Source: Actinoplanes derwentensis
GTDB taxonomy: Bacteria; Actinomycetota; Actinomycetes; Mycobacteriales; Micromonosporaceae
Assembly (NCBI RefSeq): GCF_900104725.1
Contig: NZ_LT629758.1
Span: 10,582,001 to 10,646,000 of the forward strand
Reading direction: 5' to 3'
Length of the DNA: 64,000 nt
Position numbers and translations under genes: made by a program. Each line of letters starts with the position of its first letter. The first letter of the stretch is position 1. Below the pieces are notes generated by a model, which saw nothing but the letters and a program-made list of their open reading frames with translations, was not told the origin of the DNA and did not search any database. Positions 35,685-44,568 of the stretch are shown here, in pieces.

Positions 35685-36986
35685 ATGAGACGCGTTCTCA
35701 TCGCGCTCGCCGCCCTGGCAAGCCCGCTCGTCCTCGCGCCCGCCCCGGCGTACGCCACCGCCGGCACGTTCAGTGTCCTCACTTACAACGTCGCTGGTCT
35801 CCCCGACATCATCTCCAGCGCCGAAGTCGACCGGCAGACCGCGCACACCGCCATCGGCCAGCGGCTCGGCCCGTACGACATCGTGCAGGTGCAGGAGGAC
35901 TTCAACTACCACGCCTACCTGTACGCCGCCGACACCACGCACGCCTACCGCACCCCCACCAGCGGCGGCGCCGGCATCGGTTCAGGGCTCAACACGCTGT
36001 CGAAGTTCGCCTACGACACCGACGACTTCGAACGCGGCGACTGGAACTCCTGCCAGCTCGACTCCGGTGACTGCCTGACCCCCAAGGGCTTCACCTTCGC
36101 CCGTCACCGGCTCGCCGAAGGTGTCTACGTCGACTTCTACAACCTGCACACCAATGCCGGTACGAACGCCGGTGACCAGGAGTCCCGCGCCGACAACCTG
36201 AACCAGCTGACCGCGTTCATCGGCACTCACTCGGCCGGCAACGCGGTGGTCGTGATGGGCGACACCAACACCCGGTACACCCGGGCCGCGGACACCATCC
36301 GCACGTTCGTCGCGGCCAACGGGCTCACCGACGCCTGGGTGAAACTGAAGCGCGGCGGCACCCCGCCCACCTCCGGTGCGGACGCCCTGGTCTGTGACCC
36401 GGCGGCGGTCACCGACACGTGCGAGGTCGTCGACAAGATCCTCTACCGGGGCAGCCGTTTCGTCACACTCAACGCCACCGGCTATCACAACGAGGACGCC
36501 GGATTCCGTACGTCGGACGGGCTGATGCTCTCCGACCACTTCCCGATCAGCACCGCGTTCACCTGGTCCACCAACAGCGCCTTCGAGTTCAGCGAGCAGT
36601 TCGGTGGCCCGCACGGCGACTACTTCAACGACATCACCGCGATCTCCGGCAGCCCGGCCACCGTCGGAGTACGCGCCGGTTCCCGCGTCGACCAGGTCAG
36701 CATCGGCGCGCTGGCCCACGGCGGCACCGGCGGCACGGCGGTGTCACGCACCCTCGCCAGCGGGGAGTATGTCGCGAGCGTCTATCTGTGCCGGGCGCAG
36801 TACAACAGTCGTACCCGGATCTTCTACGCCCGTTTCACCACCAGCCTCGGCAACACGATCGCCGGTGGCACCACCACCTCCGACTGCGTGACCAGGACCG
36901 CCCCGGCCGGCTTCCAGATCGCAGGTTTCCACGGGCGGGCCGGCGACGCGGTCGACAAGCTCGGTGTCATCTATTCGCGGCGCTGA
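35685..36986 (+). CDS. Secreted endonuclease/exonuclease/phosphatase-fold protein with jacalin-like lectin domain
   Basis: A 433-residue exported protein. The signal peptide ends at AYA-TAGTF. The catalytic domain (about 27-300) is the DNase-I/sphingomyelinase fold: FSVLTYNVAGLP, DIVQVQEDF (metal Glu), DFYNLHTNA, VVVMGDTNTRY (Asp/Asn) and MLSDHFPIS (catalytic Asp-His). The C-terminal part (about 305-433) starts FEFSEQFGGPHGDYFNDI and looks like a jacalin-type lectin that would bind glycans. It could be a phospholipase C or a nuclease; the N-terminal layout favours sphingomyelinase-like phosphodiesterases. Confidence 0.85.
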   Translation: MRRVLIALAALASPLVLAPAPAYATAGTFSVLTYNVAGLPDIISSAEVDRQTAHTAIGQRLGPYDIVQVQEDFNYHAYLYAADTTHAYRTPTSGGAGIGSGLNTLSKFAYDTDDFERGDWNSCQLDSGDCLTPKGFTFARHRLAEGVYVDFYNLHTNAGTNAGDQESRADNLNQLTAFIGTHSAGNAVVVMGDTNTRYTRAADTIRTFVAANGLTDAWVKLKRGGTPPTSGADALVCDPAAVTDTCEVVDKILYRGSRFVTLNATGYHNEDAGFRTSDGLMLSDHFPISTAFTWSTNSAFEFSEQFGGPHGDYFNDITAISGSPATVGVRAGSRVDQVSIGALAHGGTGGTAVSRTLASGEYVASVYLCRAQYNSRTRIFYARFTTSLGNTIAGGTTTSDCVTRTAPAGFQIAGFHGRAGDAVDKLGVIYSRR

Positions 36987-37011
36987 CTCGTAGGTCTCAC
37001 TTTCGCGTGCG

Positions 37012-37041
37012 GCGGCACCCGGGCGGGTACCCGGGTGCCGC
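37012..37041. terminator. 12-bp stem hairpin after the phosphodiesterase gene
   Basis: GCGGCACCCGGG pairs perfectly with CCCGGGTGCCGC over a six-base loop, 25 bp beyond the stop and 23 bp before the PrsW gene start. Confidence 0.65.
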
Positions 37042-37064
37042 TGGTTCACGCGCGGGAGGCGCAC

Positions 37065-37922
37065 ATGAAACGTCGTTCGTTGTGGTCGAAGGTCTTCCTG
37101 ACCGGTCTGGGCCTGTGGCTGCTGACGGTGGTGGTCACGTTCGCCACCGGCAACCCCAACCTCATCCCCACTCTGGTCCTGCTCGGCAGTTTCCTGGTGC
37201 CGGTCACGTTCGTGCTGTGGGCGTTCACCAAACGCCACAGTGGTGAGGTGACCTCGGAACTGCTGTTCAGCACGTTCGTCACCGGCGGTGTGCTGGGCGT
37301 GCTCGCCGCGTCGCTGCTGGAAACGTACCTGCTGCACCCGAACCCGCTGTTCTTCTACGGCGTCGGCCTGATCGAGGAGGCCGCGAAACTCGCCGCCCTC
37401 GCCTTCCTGTGCCGTCGTCTCCAGCACAAGTACGCCGTCGACGGTGTCATCCTCGGCGCGTCCGTCGGCTTCGGGTTCGCCGCCTTCGAATCCGCCGGAT
37501 ACGCGTTCACCGCCCTCTTCACCCAGCAGGGCCTGTCCCTGATGACCCTGGTCGAGACGGAACTGCTGCGCGGTGTCCTCGCCCCGGTCGGCCACGGCCT
37601 GTGGACCGCGATCCTCGGCGGTGTCCTGTTCTCGGCGTCCGGCGGCCGCCACTACGCCTTCACCAAGCGCCTGGTGGTCAGCTTCCTCGGCGTCGCCGCC
37701 CTGCACGCCCTCTGGGACGGCTGGCAGAGCATCGCAAAGATCATCACCGACGTCACCCGCGACCCGCACCTGTTCACCGTCCTGTCCTGGGGTGGCCTGA
37801 TCGCGGTCTCCCTGGTCGGGGTCGCGTGGCTGACCGCGGTCCGCCGGCACGCCGACCGTGAGGTGGCCCGCCCGCTCTGGACGATCCAGGTTCCGGCAGG
37901 TGGCCCGCGACAGATCGGCTGA
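37065..37922 (+). CDS. PrsW family intramembrane metalloprotease
   Basis: A 285-residue protein with about eight membrane helices. The PrsW motifs are present: GLIEEAAKL (Glu-Glu), FGFAAFESAGYAF (Glu-Ser-x-x-Tyr), APVGHGLWTAILGG (His) and LHALWDGW (His), which are the presumed metal ligands. B. subtilis PrsW cleaves an anti-sigma factor; actinobacterial members are mostly unstudied, and no anti-sigma gene is near. ATG 37065 has GGGAGG upstream. Confidence 0.9.
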   Translation: MKRRSLWSKVFLTGLGLWLLTVVVTFATGNPNLIPTLVLLGSFLVPVTFVLWAFTKRHSGEVTSELLFSTFVTGGVLGVLAASLLETYLLHPNPLFFYGVGLIEEAAKLAALAFLCRRLQHKYAVDGVILGASVGFGFAAFESAGYAFTALFTQQGLSLMTLVETELLRGVLAPVGHGLWTAILGGVLFSASGGRHYAFTKRLVVSFLGVAALHALWDGWQSIAKIITDVTRDPHLFTVLSWGGLIAVSLVGVAWLTAVRRHADREVARPLWTIQVPAGGPRQIG

Positions 37923-37929
37923 GCACGCC

Positions 37930-37935
37930 TAGCGT
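37930..37935 (+). promoter_or_regulatory. TAGCGT -10 box, probable leaderless start of the PLP decarboxylase
   Basis: TAGCGT ends 7 nt before GTG 37943 within ACGCCTAGCGTG, the same 12 bases as at 13979 before the esterase gene. This favours GTG 37943 over GTG 37934, which lies inside the box. Confidence 0.5.
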
Positions 37936-37942
37936 GCGAAAC

Positions 37943-39304
37943 GTGCTAGCTGATGACCTCGCCGCCCTGCCGGAACTGCTGCAGACCACCCGGGACTACG
38001 CGGTCTCCGTCCTGAAGGGCTTGGACGAACGCCCGGTCGCCGTGACACCGGCCCCCGCCTCGGCCGCCCCGCTGCCCACCGACGGCATCGGGACGGCCGG
38101 GGCGCTCGCCGAGTTCCAGCAGCGCTGGGCACCCGGCTTCTCCGGCAGCGCCGGCCCCCGCTACCTGGGTTTCGTCACCGGCGGCACCACCCCCGCGGCG
38201 CTCGCCGGTGACTGGCTGACCGGAACCTTCGACCAGAACGGCTCCAACCGTTCCGGTTCGTCGGCCGCCGCCCTGGAGGACGAGACGGTCGGCTGGCTGC
38301 GCGAGATGTTCGGCCTCGGAACCGCCCACACCGGCGCGTTCGTCAGCGGCGCCACCATGTCGAACCTGGTCGGCCTCGCGATCGGCCGGGAATGGATCGG
38401 CCAACAGCGCGGCGTCAGCGTCGCCCGCCAGGGCGTGGCCGCTCTCGGCGAGGTCCCGGTGCTGTCCGGGGCCGCCCACTCCAGCGTCTACAAGGCCCTG
38501 TCGATCCTGGGCCTGGGCCGCGACGCGCTCCAGCCGGTCCGCACACTCCCCGACCGGGAGGCAGCGGACGTGACCGCCCTGGCCGAAGCGTTGGAAGCCC
38601 TCGACGGCCGCCCCGCGATCGTGGTCGCCAACGCCGGAACGGTGAACACCGTCGACTTCGACGACCTCCGCGCCATCCTGGCCCTGCGCGACCGCTACCC
38701 GTTCTGGCTGCACGTGGACGCCGCGTTCGGCGGTTTCGCGGCCCTCTCCCCGGCCCACGCCCACCTGGTCGACGGCCTGGCCGAAGCCGACTCGGTCTGC
38801 GTCGACCTGCACAAATGGCTCAACGTCCCGTACGACGGCGCGGTCCAGTTCACCCGCCACCGCGACCTGCAGGTGACGGTCTTCCAGAACGCCGCCGCCT
38901 ACCTGCCGCCGATCTCCGGCACCCCCGACTTCTTTCACCTGACCCCGGAGAACTCCCGCCGCCTCCGCGCGCTGACCGCTTGGTTCACCCTCGCCGCCTA
39001 CGGCGTCTCCGGCCACCGCGAGATCGTCACCCGCGCGATCGATGCGGCCCACCATCTGGGCGCCCGCCTCACCACGATCCCCGGAGTTCAACTGCTGGCT
39101 CCGGTACGTCTCAACGTGGTCTGTTTCACCGTCCCCACTGACGTGACAGCCCTGTCCCAGGCGGTGGCCGACTCCGGCGAGGCCTTCCTGACCCCCACCG
39201 TCTACCAGGGCAAACCGGCCCTCCGCGCCGCCTTCAGCAACTGGCGAACCACCACCGCCGACGCCGACCGGGTAGCCGACCTGATCGGAAAGCTGCTCAC
39301 CTGA
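37943..39304 (+). CDS. Pyridoxal-phosphate-dependent decarboxylase (group II, aromatic amino acid type)
   Basis: A 453-residue PLP enzyme. HVDAAFGGFAALSPAH has the Asp that pairs with the pyridine nitrogen, and DLHKWLNVPYDGA has the Schiff-base lysine. FVSGATMSNLVGLAIGR binds the cofactor phosphate. The family includes aromatic-L-amino-acid, glutamate and related decarboxylases and aldehyde synthases; substrate is not clear. I choose GTG 37943 because a -10 box overlaps the upstream GTG. It ends 95 bp from the convergent arabinanase gene, across a strong hairpin. Confidence 0.88.
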   Translation: MLADDLAALPELLQTTRDYAVSVLKGLDERPVAVTPAPASAAPLPTDGIGTAGALAEFQQRWAPGFSGSAGPRYLGFVTGGTTPAALAGDWLTGTFDQNGSNRSGSSAAALEDETVGWLREMFGLGTAHTGAFVSGATMSNLVGLAIGREWIGQQRGVSVARQGVAALGEVPVLSGAAHSSVYKALSILGLGRDALQPVRTLPDREAADVTALAEALEALDGRPAIVVANAGTVNTVDFDDLRAILALRDRYPFWLHVDAAFGGFAALSPAHAHLVDGLAEADSVCVDLHKWLNVPYDGAVQFTRHRDLQVTVFQNAAAYLPPISGTPDFFHLTPENSRRLRALTAWFTLAAYGVSGHREIVTRAIDAAHHLGARLTTIPGVQLLAPVRLNVVCFTVPTDVTALSQAVADSGEAFLTPTVYQGKPALRAAFSNWRTTTADADRVADLIGKLLT

Positions 39305-39341
39305 GGCAACGGACGCCTGGGGACGGACGGTGGGGATGGAG

Positions 39342-39381
39342 CCGGCGCCCCACCGGGGTTGGGTACCCGGTGAGGCGCCGG
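39342..39381. terminator. Bidirectional hairpin between the decarboxylase and GH43 genes
   Basis: CCGGCGCCCCACCGGG pairs with CCCGGTGAGGCGCCGG with one mismatch over an eight-base loop, 37 bp after the decarboxylase stop and 18 bp beyond the GH43 stop. Confidence 0.65.
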
Positions 39382-39399
39382 TCGTTCGGGGGTGACGGG

Positions 39400-40899
39400 T
39401 CAGGCCGTGATGGTCCACTGCTGGCAGGTGTTGCCCAGGGACGTCCACTGGCGGACCGCGACCCCGTCGGCGGTGCCGCAGTTCGTCACGTCCAGGACCA
39501 GGCCGTTGCCTCGGTTGGCGATCAGGTAGCCGCCGCTGATCGGGGTGACGCTCCACTCCTGGCAGGTGTTGCCCAGGGACGCCCACAGGTCCAGGGCGGT
39601 GCCGTTGGCGGTTCCGCAGTTGACCGAGTCGAGGACGGTTCCGCTGTTGGCGTTGGTGATCCGGTAGTAGTTGCTCGTCGTCTTCGTGAACGTCCACTGC
39701 TGGCAGGCGTTACCGAGGGACGTCCACTGCTGGACGGCGGTGCCGTTGGCGGTTCCGCAGTTCGCCGCGTCCAGGACTTTGCCGCTGGCCTGGTTGACGA
39801 GGCGGTACTTCGTGCCGGCCACCGGGAACGAGACCGTGCCACCGGGGTCACCGGACGGGGCCGTCAACGAGGTCGAGAGCTTGTCCGGCGTACCCAGATT
39901 GGGGGTGTCGTCGCTGTTGAAGTTGACCTTCTTGAGCCGTGTGGTGCGGGTGGCGCCGCAGCCCTGGGCGGTCGTCTCGTTGGCGTGGTAGGCCATCCAC
40001 GTCTCGGTGCCGTCCGGTGACGTGAAGAACGAGTGGTGGCCAGGGCCGTAGACGCTGTTGGTGTCGGAGCGCTGGAAGATCGGGGTGGACTTCTTGGTCC
40101 AGGCGGACGCGGCCAGCGGGTTGGTGCCGGTCAGCGTCAACATGCCGATCTTGTAGTCGGGGGTGTTGCAGGAGCTGGCCGAGAACGTGAGGAAGGTCTT
40201 GCCGTTGCGCTGCAGCACATACGGTCCCTCGTCGGTGTTTCCACCGACCTTCTCCCAGTCGTACGTGGGATAGGAGATCCGTGTGCCGTAGGCGGAGACC
40301 GTCCACGGGTTGCTCATCGGCGCGATGAACAGGCTCTGCAGGTCACCGACCCAGGACGAGTAGAGGAAGTAGTTCGTCCCGTTGATGGTGGCGACACTGC
40401 CGTCGATGGCCCAGCCGTTGTTCGCCTGCACGTTGAGCTGGCCCTTGAACGTGTACGGCCCGAGCGGGCTGTCGCCGGAGCTCTCCAGCACGAACGAGCG
40501 CTGCCCGTCGCAGCAGGCGGCGGTGCCGGCCGAGTAGTAGAAGTACCAGCGGTAGCCGTTCGGCCCGTTGAGCCGGTGCAGCGACGGCGCCCACACGTTG
40601 CAGCAGCTGGCGGTCGCGGTGCCGGTGTAGACGACGGTCTCGGTGGCGCCGGGGAGTGCGGCCACCGAGGTCGCCCGCTTGATCACGATCTGGTTGTTCC
40701 AGGTCGTCGCGGCCAGGTAGTAGTAGCCGCTGTAGTAGCCCACCCACGGGTCGGCGCCGTACGGCGCGGGCGCGACCGGGTTGGTGAAGGTGGTCGCGGC
40801 GCGGGCGGGGGCCGGGGCGGTGCGGGCCTCCACGGCGACGGCGATCGTGAGAAGCAGGAGCAGGACGGCTCCGGCTGATCGGAGACGGGCGAGAGACAT
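39400..40899 (-). CDS. Secreted GH43 arabinan-active enzyme with C-terminal ricin-type CBM13
   Basis: A 499-residue exported glycosidase. The signal peptide ends near residue 34 (ARA-ATTF). The five-bladed propeller (about 36-345) has NPVAPAPYGADPWVGYYSG (catalytic base Asp), NGWAIDGSVATINGTNYFLY and GNTDEGPYVLQRNGKTF (catalytic acid Glu); this resembles GH43 arabinofuranosidases and exo-arabinanases. The CBM13 (about 352-499) has three closely alike repeats, each with NCGTANGT or NCGTADGV, a W-SLGN-C and a final Q-W. An operator-like site overlaps its promoter and links it to the arabinose genes at 60-64 kb. Confidence 0.9.
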   Translation of the reverse strand: MSLARLRSAGAVLLLLLTIAVAVEARTAPAPARAATTFTNPVAPAPYGADPWVGYYSGYYYLAATTWNNQIVIKRATSVAALPGATETVVYTGTATASCCNVWAPSLHRLNGPNGYRWYFYYSAGTAACCDGQRSFVLESSGDSPLGPYTFKGQLNVQANNGWAIDGSVATINGTNYFLYSSWVGDLQSLFIAPMSNPWTVSAYGTRISYPTYDWEKVGGNTDEGPYVLQRNGKTFLTFSASSCNTPDYKIGMLTLTGTNPLAASAWTKKSTPIFQRSDTNSVYGPGHHSFFTSPDGTETWMAYHANETTAQGCGATRTTRLKKVNFNSDDTPNLGTPDKLSTSLTAPSGDPGGTVSFPVAGTKYRLVNQASGKVLDAANCGTANGTAVQQWTSLGNACQQWTFTKTTSNYYRITNANSGTVLDSVNCGTANGTALDLWASLGNTCQEWSVTPISGGYLIANRGNGLVLDVTNCGTADGVAVRQWTSLGNTCQQWTITA

Positions 40900-40997
40900 G
40901 GCTAGTCCCTTCCGGGGAACGGGGATGTCCCGGCACGTTGTGAGCGTGCTCGCCGGTGGGGGCCGGAGAGCGGCCGGTGCACGGGGGTGTTGCCAGT

Positions 40998-41025
40998 ATG
41001 TTAACGATCACAACTCGACTGTCAA
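40998..41025 (-). promoter_or_regulatory. Promoter with overlapping LacI-type operator for the GH43 gene
   Basis: On the minus strand TTGACA (41025-41020) and TAACAT (41003-40998) are spaced 16 bp. A site reading TGTTAACGATCACA on the + strand (40999-41012) covers the -10 box. The whole arrangement aligns with the one at 62751-62778 before the sugar ABC transporter. Confidence 0.7.
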
Positions 41026-41100
41026 GGGCGTCGATGTGTCAGCCTGGTCGAGAGATCCCCGGCCGGAGACCTCTCGACCGCGGGACAGCGGCTCGGGCGA

Positions 41101-42174
41101 TCAGAGTCCGTCGGCGATGGCGGCGGTCACCTGGAGCCAGGCGGTGCGGCTGGCAGGGGTGAGCGCGTCGAAGGAGACCGGCCCACCGGCGACGAGGGCC
41201 TGGTCGTGGGGCACGTCGAGGACGGCTCGGGTGAGTTTGCCGAAGTGCCGGTGCAACCGATCGCGCAGAGCCGGGTCGGGTGTGCGGGTGGGGGCGGCCA
41301 GGACGGTGACGGCGTTCTCGACCAGGGTCTCCCGGCCGTTGGCGCGTAGGGCGTCGGCCAGCCATGCCGCGCTCTGTGAGGTGTCCTCGCGGATGGTGGA
41401 GACGATGACGAGCTGGTCGGCGATGTCGATGGCGGCCTCCCAGTTGGACGCGCGCATGTTGTTGCCGGTGTCGATGCACAGGATGCGGTAGAACCGGCTG
41501 AGGGTGCGGTGCAGGCGGCGGAAGGCGTCGGCGTCGATGCTGGCGGCACTGGCGGCGTTCTCGTCGCTGGCCAGCACGTCGAACTGCGCGTCGCCCTGGC
41601 TGCGGACGTAGTTGTCGAGGTCGCCGACGCGGGCGCTGCGGACCTCGTCGAAGCGGTCGAGATCGGCCAGCAGGTCGACGGCGGTGTTGACGTGCCGGGC
41701 GGGGGCGGCGCGCCAGCCGAGGGTGCCGCGGGTCTCGTTGTTGTCCCAGGCCAGCACATAGCCGCCGCGATGTACGCCGAACGTGGCGGACAGCAGCAGG
41801 GTGGCGGTGGTCTTGTGGGCGCCACCCTTGGGGTTGACGACGACCACCGTCTTGGGGCCGCGGAGGCTGCGCTGGACGGACTGGATGGCCAGGCGGTGAC
41901 GCATCTCGGCCGGACCGGGACCGGGGGCGACGAGTCCGCCGGTGGCGCGCCGGACGGTGGCCCGCCAGCCGGTCTTGGCCGGGCCGGTCGGGGGAGCCGG
42001 CCGGTCGGCGAGCAGGTCGTCCAGCGTGGGCACGGCGGCCGGGTTCTCCGGTCGCGGGGGCGGGGCGGTTCGTGGCGACGGTGCTGGTGCGGGGCGGGCG
42101 GCGGCCTTTCTGGTGGAGTTGTTCGTGACGACCGGGTTCTCGTCGGACCAGATCGGGTCGGTGTATTCGGACAT
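41101..42174 (-). CDS. ParA/MinD-like ATPase with disordered N-terminus
   Basis: A 357-residue P-loop ATPase. About 90 Pro/Ala-rich residues precede the domain. The deviant Walker A is VVNPKGGAHKTTATLLL (two lysines, KGGxxKT), the Asp region is VLAWDNNETRGTLGWR, and LCIDTGNNMRASNWEA is the Walker B region. No ParB gene is next to it, so a plasmid- or chromosome-partition role is unsupported; similar proteins accompany type VII secretion or cell-pole functions in actinobacteria. ATG 42174 follows GGAGGAAGC. Confidence 0.85.
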   Translation of the reverse strand: MSEYTDPIWSDENPVVTNNSTRKAAARPAPAPSPRTAPPPRPENPAAVPTLDDLLADRPAPPTGPAKTGWRATVRRATGGLVAPGPGPAEMRHRLAIQSVQRSLRGPKTVVVVNPKGGAHKTTATLLLSATFGVHRGGYVLAWDNNETRGTLGWRAAPARHVNTAVDLLADLDRFDEVRSARVGDLDNYVRSQGDAQFDVLASDENAASAASIDADAFRRLHRTLSRFYRILCIDTGNNMRASNWEAAIDIADQLVIVSTIREDTSQSAAWLADALRANGRETLVENAVTVLAAPTRTPDPALRDRLHRHFGKLTRAVLDVPHDQALVAGGPVSFDALTPASRTAWLQVTAAIADGL

Positions 42175-42336
42175 GCTTCCTCCAGGTCGAGAAGCCGGTG
42201 CCGGTGCGGGGTCTTTCGTACCCCCACGCATTGATGATCCCTTTCGTAATTGCTGAGGGTAGCGGCGATCATCGGCTTCTGTGACCTGTGGCGGTGTGAT
42301 CAGTGTCGATCTTCACGCGGGCTGCGGTCGTGCCGC

Positions 42337-42375
42337 TTTACCCGGACCGGAAACTCATCTAGCGTTGAATTCAAC
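42337..42375 (+). promoter_or_regulatory. Promoter and palindromic operator of the ABC/TetR operon
   Basis: TTTACC (42337-42342) and TAGCGT (42360-42365) are 17 bp apart. The perfect palindrome GTTGAATTCAAC (42364-42375) overlaps the -10 box and the expected start of transcription, where a repressor would block it. The TetR protein encoded third in the operon is the likely ligand. Confidence 0.65.
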
Positions 42376-42400
42376 ACCTGATGAGTTAATCGGAGGGGCT

Positions 42401-43120
42401 ATGTCCACGGCAATCGAGGTGCAGAACCTCGTCGTGCGGCGTGGGAAGCGGGCCGTCCTCGACGGCCTCTCCCGCGCCGTTCCGCAAGGCGGCGTCACCG
42501 GCCTGCTCGGGCCGAGCGGCAGCGGCAAGACCACCCTGATGCGGGCGATCGTCGGTGTGCAGGTGATCGCCTCCGGCCGGGTCACCGTGCTCGGCCACCC
42601 GGCCGGCTCGGTGCCGCTGCGCCGTAAGATCGGCTACGTCACCCAGGCGCCCAGCGTGTACGCCGACCTCACCGTCACCGAGAACGCCCGCTACTTCGCC
42701 GCGCTCCACGGCCGCGGACCGGCCGACGCCGACACCGCCGTCGAGACGGTCGGTCTCGGCGCGGCCCGCAGCCAGCTCGTGGCCAACCTGTCCGGCGGAC
42801 AGCGCAGCCGGGCATCGCTGGCCTGCGCCATCGTCAGCCGTCCCGAAGTGCTGATCCTCGACGAGCCGACCGTGGGGCAGGACCCGGTGCTGCGCGACGA
42901 GTTGTGGGCGCACTTCCGTCGGCTCGCCGCCGACGGCGCCACCGTCCTGGTCTCCAGTCACGTGATGGACGAGGCGAACCGCTGCGACCGGCTGCTACTG
43001 ATCCGTGAGGGCGCGCTGATCGCCGACGACACCCCGGCCGCGGTCAAGCAGCGAGCCGGGACCGAGGATCTGGACCAGGCGTTCCTCACCCTGATCCGGC
43101 GGCAGGAGGTGGCGTCGTGA
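42401..43120 (+). CDS. ABC transporter ATP-binding protein (drug/export type)
   Basis: A 239-residue ATPase. Walker A is GLLGPSGSGKTTLMRAI, the Q-loop YVTQAPSVYADLTV, the signature LSGGQRSRASLACA, Walker B EVLILDEPTVGQDP and the switch VLVSSHVMDEANRCDR. This is the DrrA-like export group, working with the permease at 43170 and controlled by the TetR protein at 43939. ATG 42401 has GGAGGGG upstream. Confidence 0.93.
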   Translation: MSTAIEVQNLVVRRGKRAVLDGLSRAVPQGGVTGLLGPSGSGKTTLMRAIVGVQVIASGRVTVLGHPAGSVPLRRKIGYVTQAPSVYADLTVTENARYFAALHGRGPADADTAVETVGLGAARSQLVANLSGGQRSRASLACAIVSRPEVLILDEPTVGQDPVLRDELWAHFRRLAADGATVLVSSHVMDEANRCDRLLLIREGALIADDTPAAVKQRAGTEDLDQAFLTLIRRQEVAS

Positions 43121-43169
43121 TCGACCGTCACGATCGTTCTCGTGCGCCTTTCGACCGGGGAGACGCGGC

Positions 43170-43898
43170 GTGATTCTCCTGAGCACGGTCCGGCGGATCC
43201 TCACGCAACTGCGGCACGACCCCCGGACCATCGCGATGATCATCGTGGTCCCGACCTTGCTGATCACCCTGATCTATTTCATGTACGACGGACGACCCGC
43301 CGTCTTCGATCGCATCGCCCTGACCATGCTGGGCGTCTTCCCGTTCGTCGTGATGTTCCTGATCACCTCGATCGCCATGCTGCGGGAACGCACCAGCGGC
43401 ACCCTGGAACGGCTCTTCACCACCCCGGCCGGCAAACTCGACCTGCTCTTCGGGTACGGCATCGCCTTCGGTCTCGCGGCCACCGTGCAGGCCACGGTCG
43501 CGGCCGGTTTCGCCTACTGGGCGCTGGGCATGAACACCGCCGGAGGCATCGGCCTGGTCATCCTGATCGCCGTGGCCAACGCCGTGCTCGGGGTGGCGCT
43601 CGGGCTGCTGGCCAGCGCGTTCGCCCGGACCGAGTTCCAGGCCGTGCAGTTCATGCCGGTGGTGGCCGCGCCCCAGCTGCTGCTCTGCGGACTGTTCGTG
43701 CCCCGCGCGGAGATGGCGGGCTGGCTGCAGGCGATCAGTGACGTTCTGCCACTCTCCTACTCCGTGGAGGCACTTACCGAAGTGGGAGTGCACGTTGAAC
43801 CGACGGGCATCATGTGGCGGGATCTCACCGTCGTGGTGGGTGCCGTCGTGGTGGCGCTGGTCCTCGGTGCGGCCACCCTGCGGCGCAGGACCGGTTAG
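43170..43898 (+). CDS. ABC-2 type permease
   Basis: A 242-residue membrane protein with six helices, partner of the ATPase before it. The family segment RERTSGTLERLFTTPAGKLDLLFGYGIAFG follows the second helix, and PLSYSVEALTEVG precedes the last. Substrate unknown; genes of this type often export drugs or lipids. GTG 43170 is 49 nt after the ATPase stop. Confidence 0.9.
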   Translation: MILLSTVRRILTQLRHDPRTIAMIIVVPTLLITLIYFMYDGRPAVFDRIALTMLGVFPFVVMFLITSIAMLRERTSGTLERLFTTPAGKLDLLFGYGIAFGLAATVQATVAAGFAYWALGMNTAGGIGLVILIAVANAVLGVALGLLASAFARTEFQAVQFMPVVAAPQLLLCGLFVPRAEMAGWLQAISDVLPLSYSVEALTEVGVHVEPTGIMWRDLTVVVGAVVVALVLGAATLRRRTG

Positions 43899-43938
43899 AG
43901 ACCGCTGACAGACGTACGGCGCGAAGGGGTTTTGATCG

Positions 43939-44568
43939 ATGGTGCGACGGACCGGACGCCGGCCCGGCAACCCGGACACTCGGGAAGCGATCCTCGAGGC
44001 GGCGCGCGGGGCGTTCGCCGAGAAGGGATTCGACGGCGCCTCGATCCGGGCGATAGCCACCGGCGCCGGGGTCGACCCGGCGCTGGTGCACCACTACTTC
44101 GGGACCAAGGACAAGCTGTTCCTGGCCGCGATGAACTCGCCGCTCGATCCGCTCGACGTCATCGGTGAGGCGCTCGCCGGGGAGCGCGGCGAGATGGGTT
44201 CCCGGGTGGTGCGGGCCTTCCTGCACATCTGGGACGGCCCGCGTGGCGCGGCCGGGGTGGCGCTGCTGCGGTCCGCGGTCGGCAACGAGTGGACCGCCCG
44301 GCTGTTCCGCGAGTTCGTGCTCACCCAGGTGCTGCGCCGGGCGGTGCCGAGACTCGGCCTGGACCCGGAGCAGGGACAGCTGCGGATGACGCTGGCCGGC
44401 AGCCAGCTGGTCGGGATGGCGATGGCCCGGTATGTGATCAAGGTGGAGCCGCTGGCCTCGGCACCGTCCGAAGCGCTCGTCGCGGCGATCGGCCCGGCCG
44501 TGCAGCGTTACCTCGTCGACGACCTGCCGGGGGTCTTCCCGGTTTCGGCACGCGATCCACGAGACTAG
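43939..44568 (+). CDS. TetR family transcriptional regulator of the ABC operon
   Basis: A 209-residue repressor. HTH at residues 15-60 (TREAILEAARGAFAEKGFDG, then IRAIATGAGVDPALVHHYFG, KDKLFLAAM). The C-terminal half resembles the TetR_C_16/17-like ligand domain (VALLRSAVGNEWTARLFREFV). It is third gene of the operon and probably represses it at the palindrome 42364-42375. Its TAG stop overlaps the stop of the convergent gene in the tetranucleotide CTAG. Confidence 0.93.
   Translation: MVRRTGRRPGNPDTREAILEAARGAFAEKGFDGASIRAIATGAGVDPALVHHYFGTKDKLFLAAMNSPLDPLDVIGEALAGERGEMGSRVVRAFLHIWDGPRGAAGVALLRSAVGNEWTARLFREFVLTQVLRRAVPRLGLDPEQGQLRMTLAGSQLVGMAMARYVIKVEPLASAPSEALVAAIGPAVQRYLVDDLPGVFPVSARDPRD

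Noticed and set aside
41101..42174. ParA-like gene as a plasmid partition locus or integrated plasmid
   Set aside because: No parB, parS-like repeats, replication or transfer genes are nearby.
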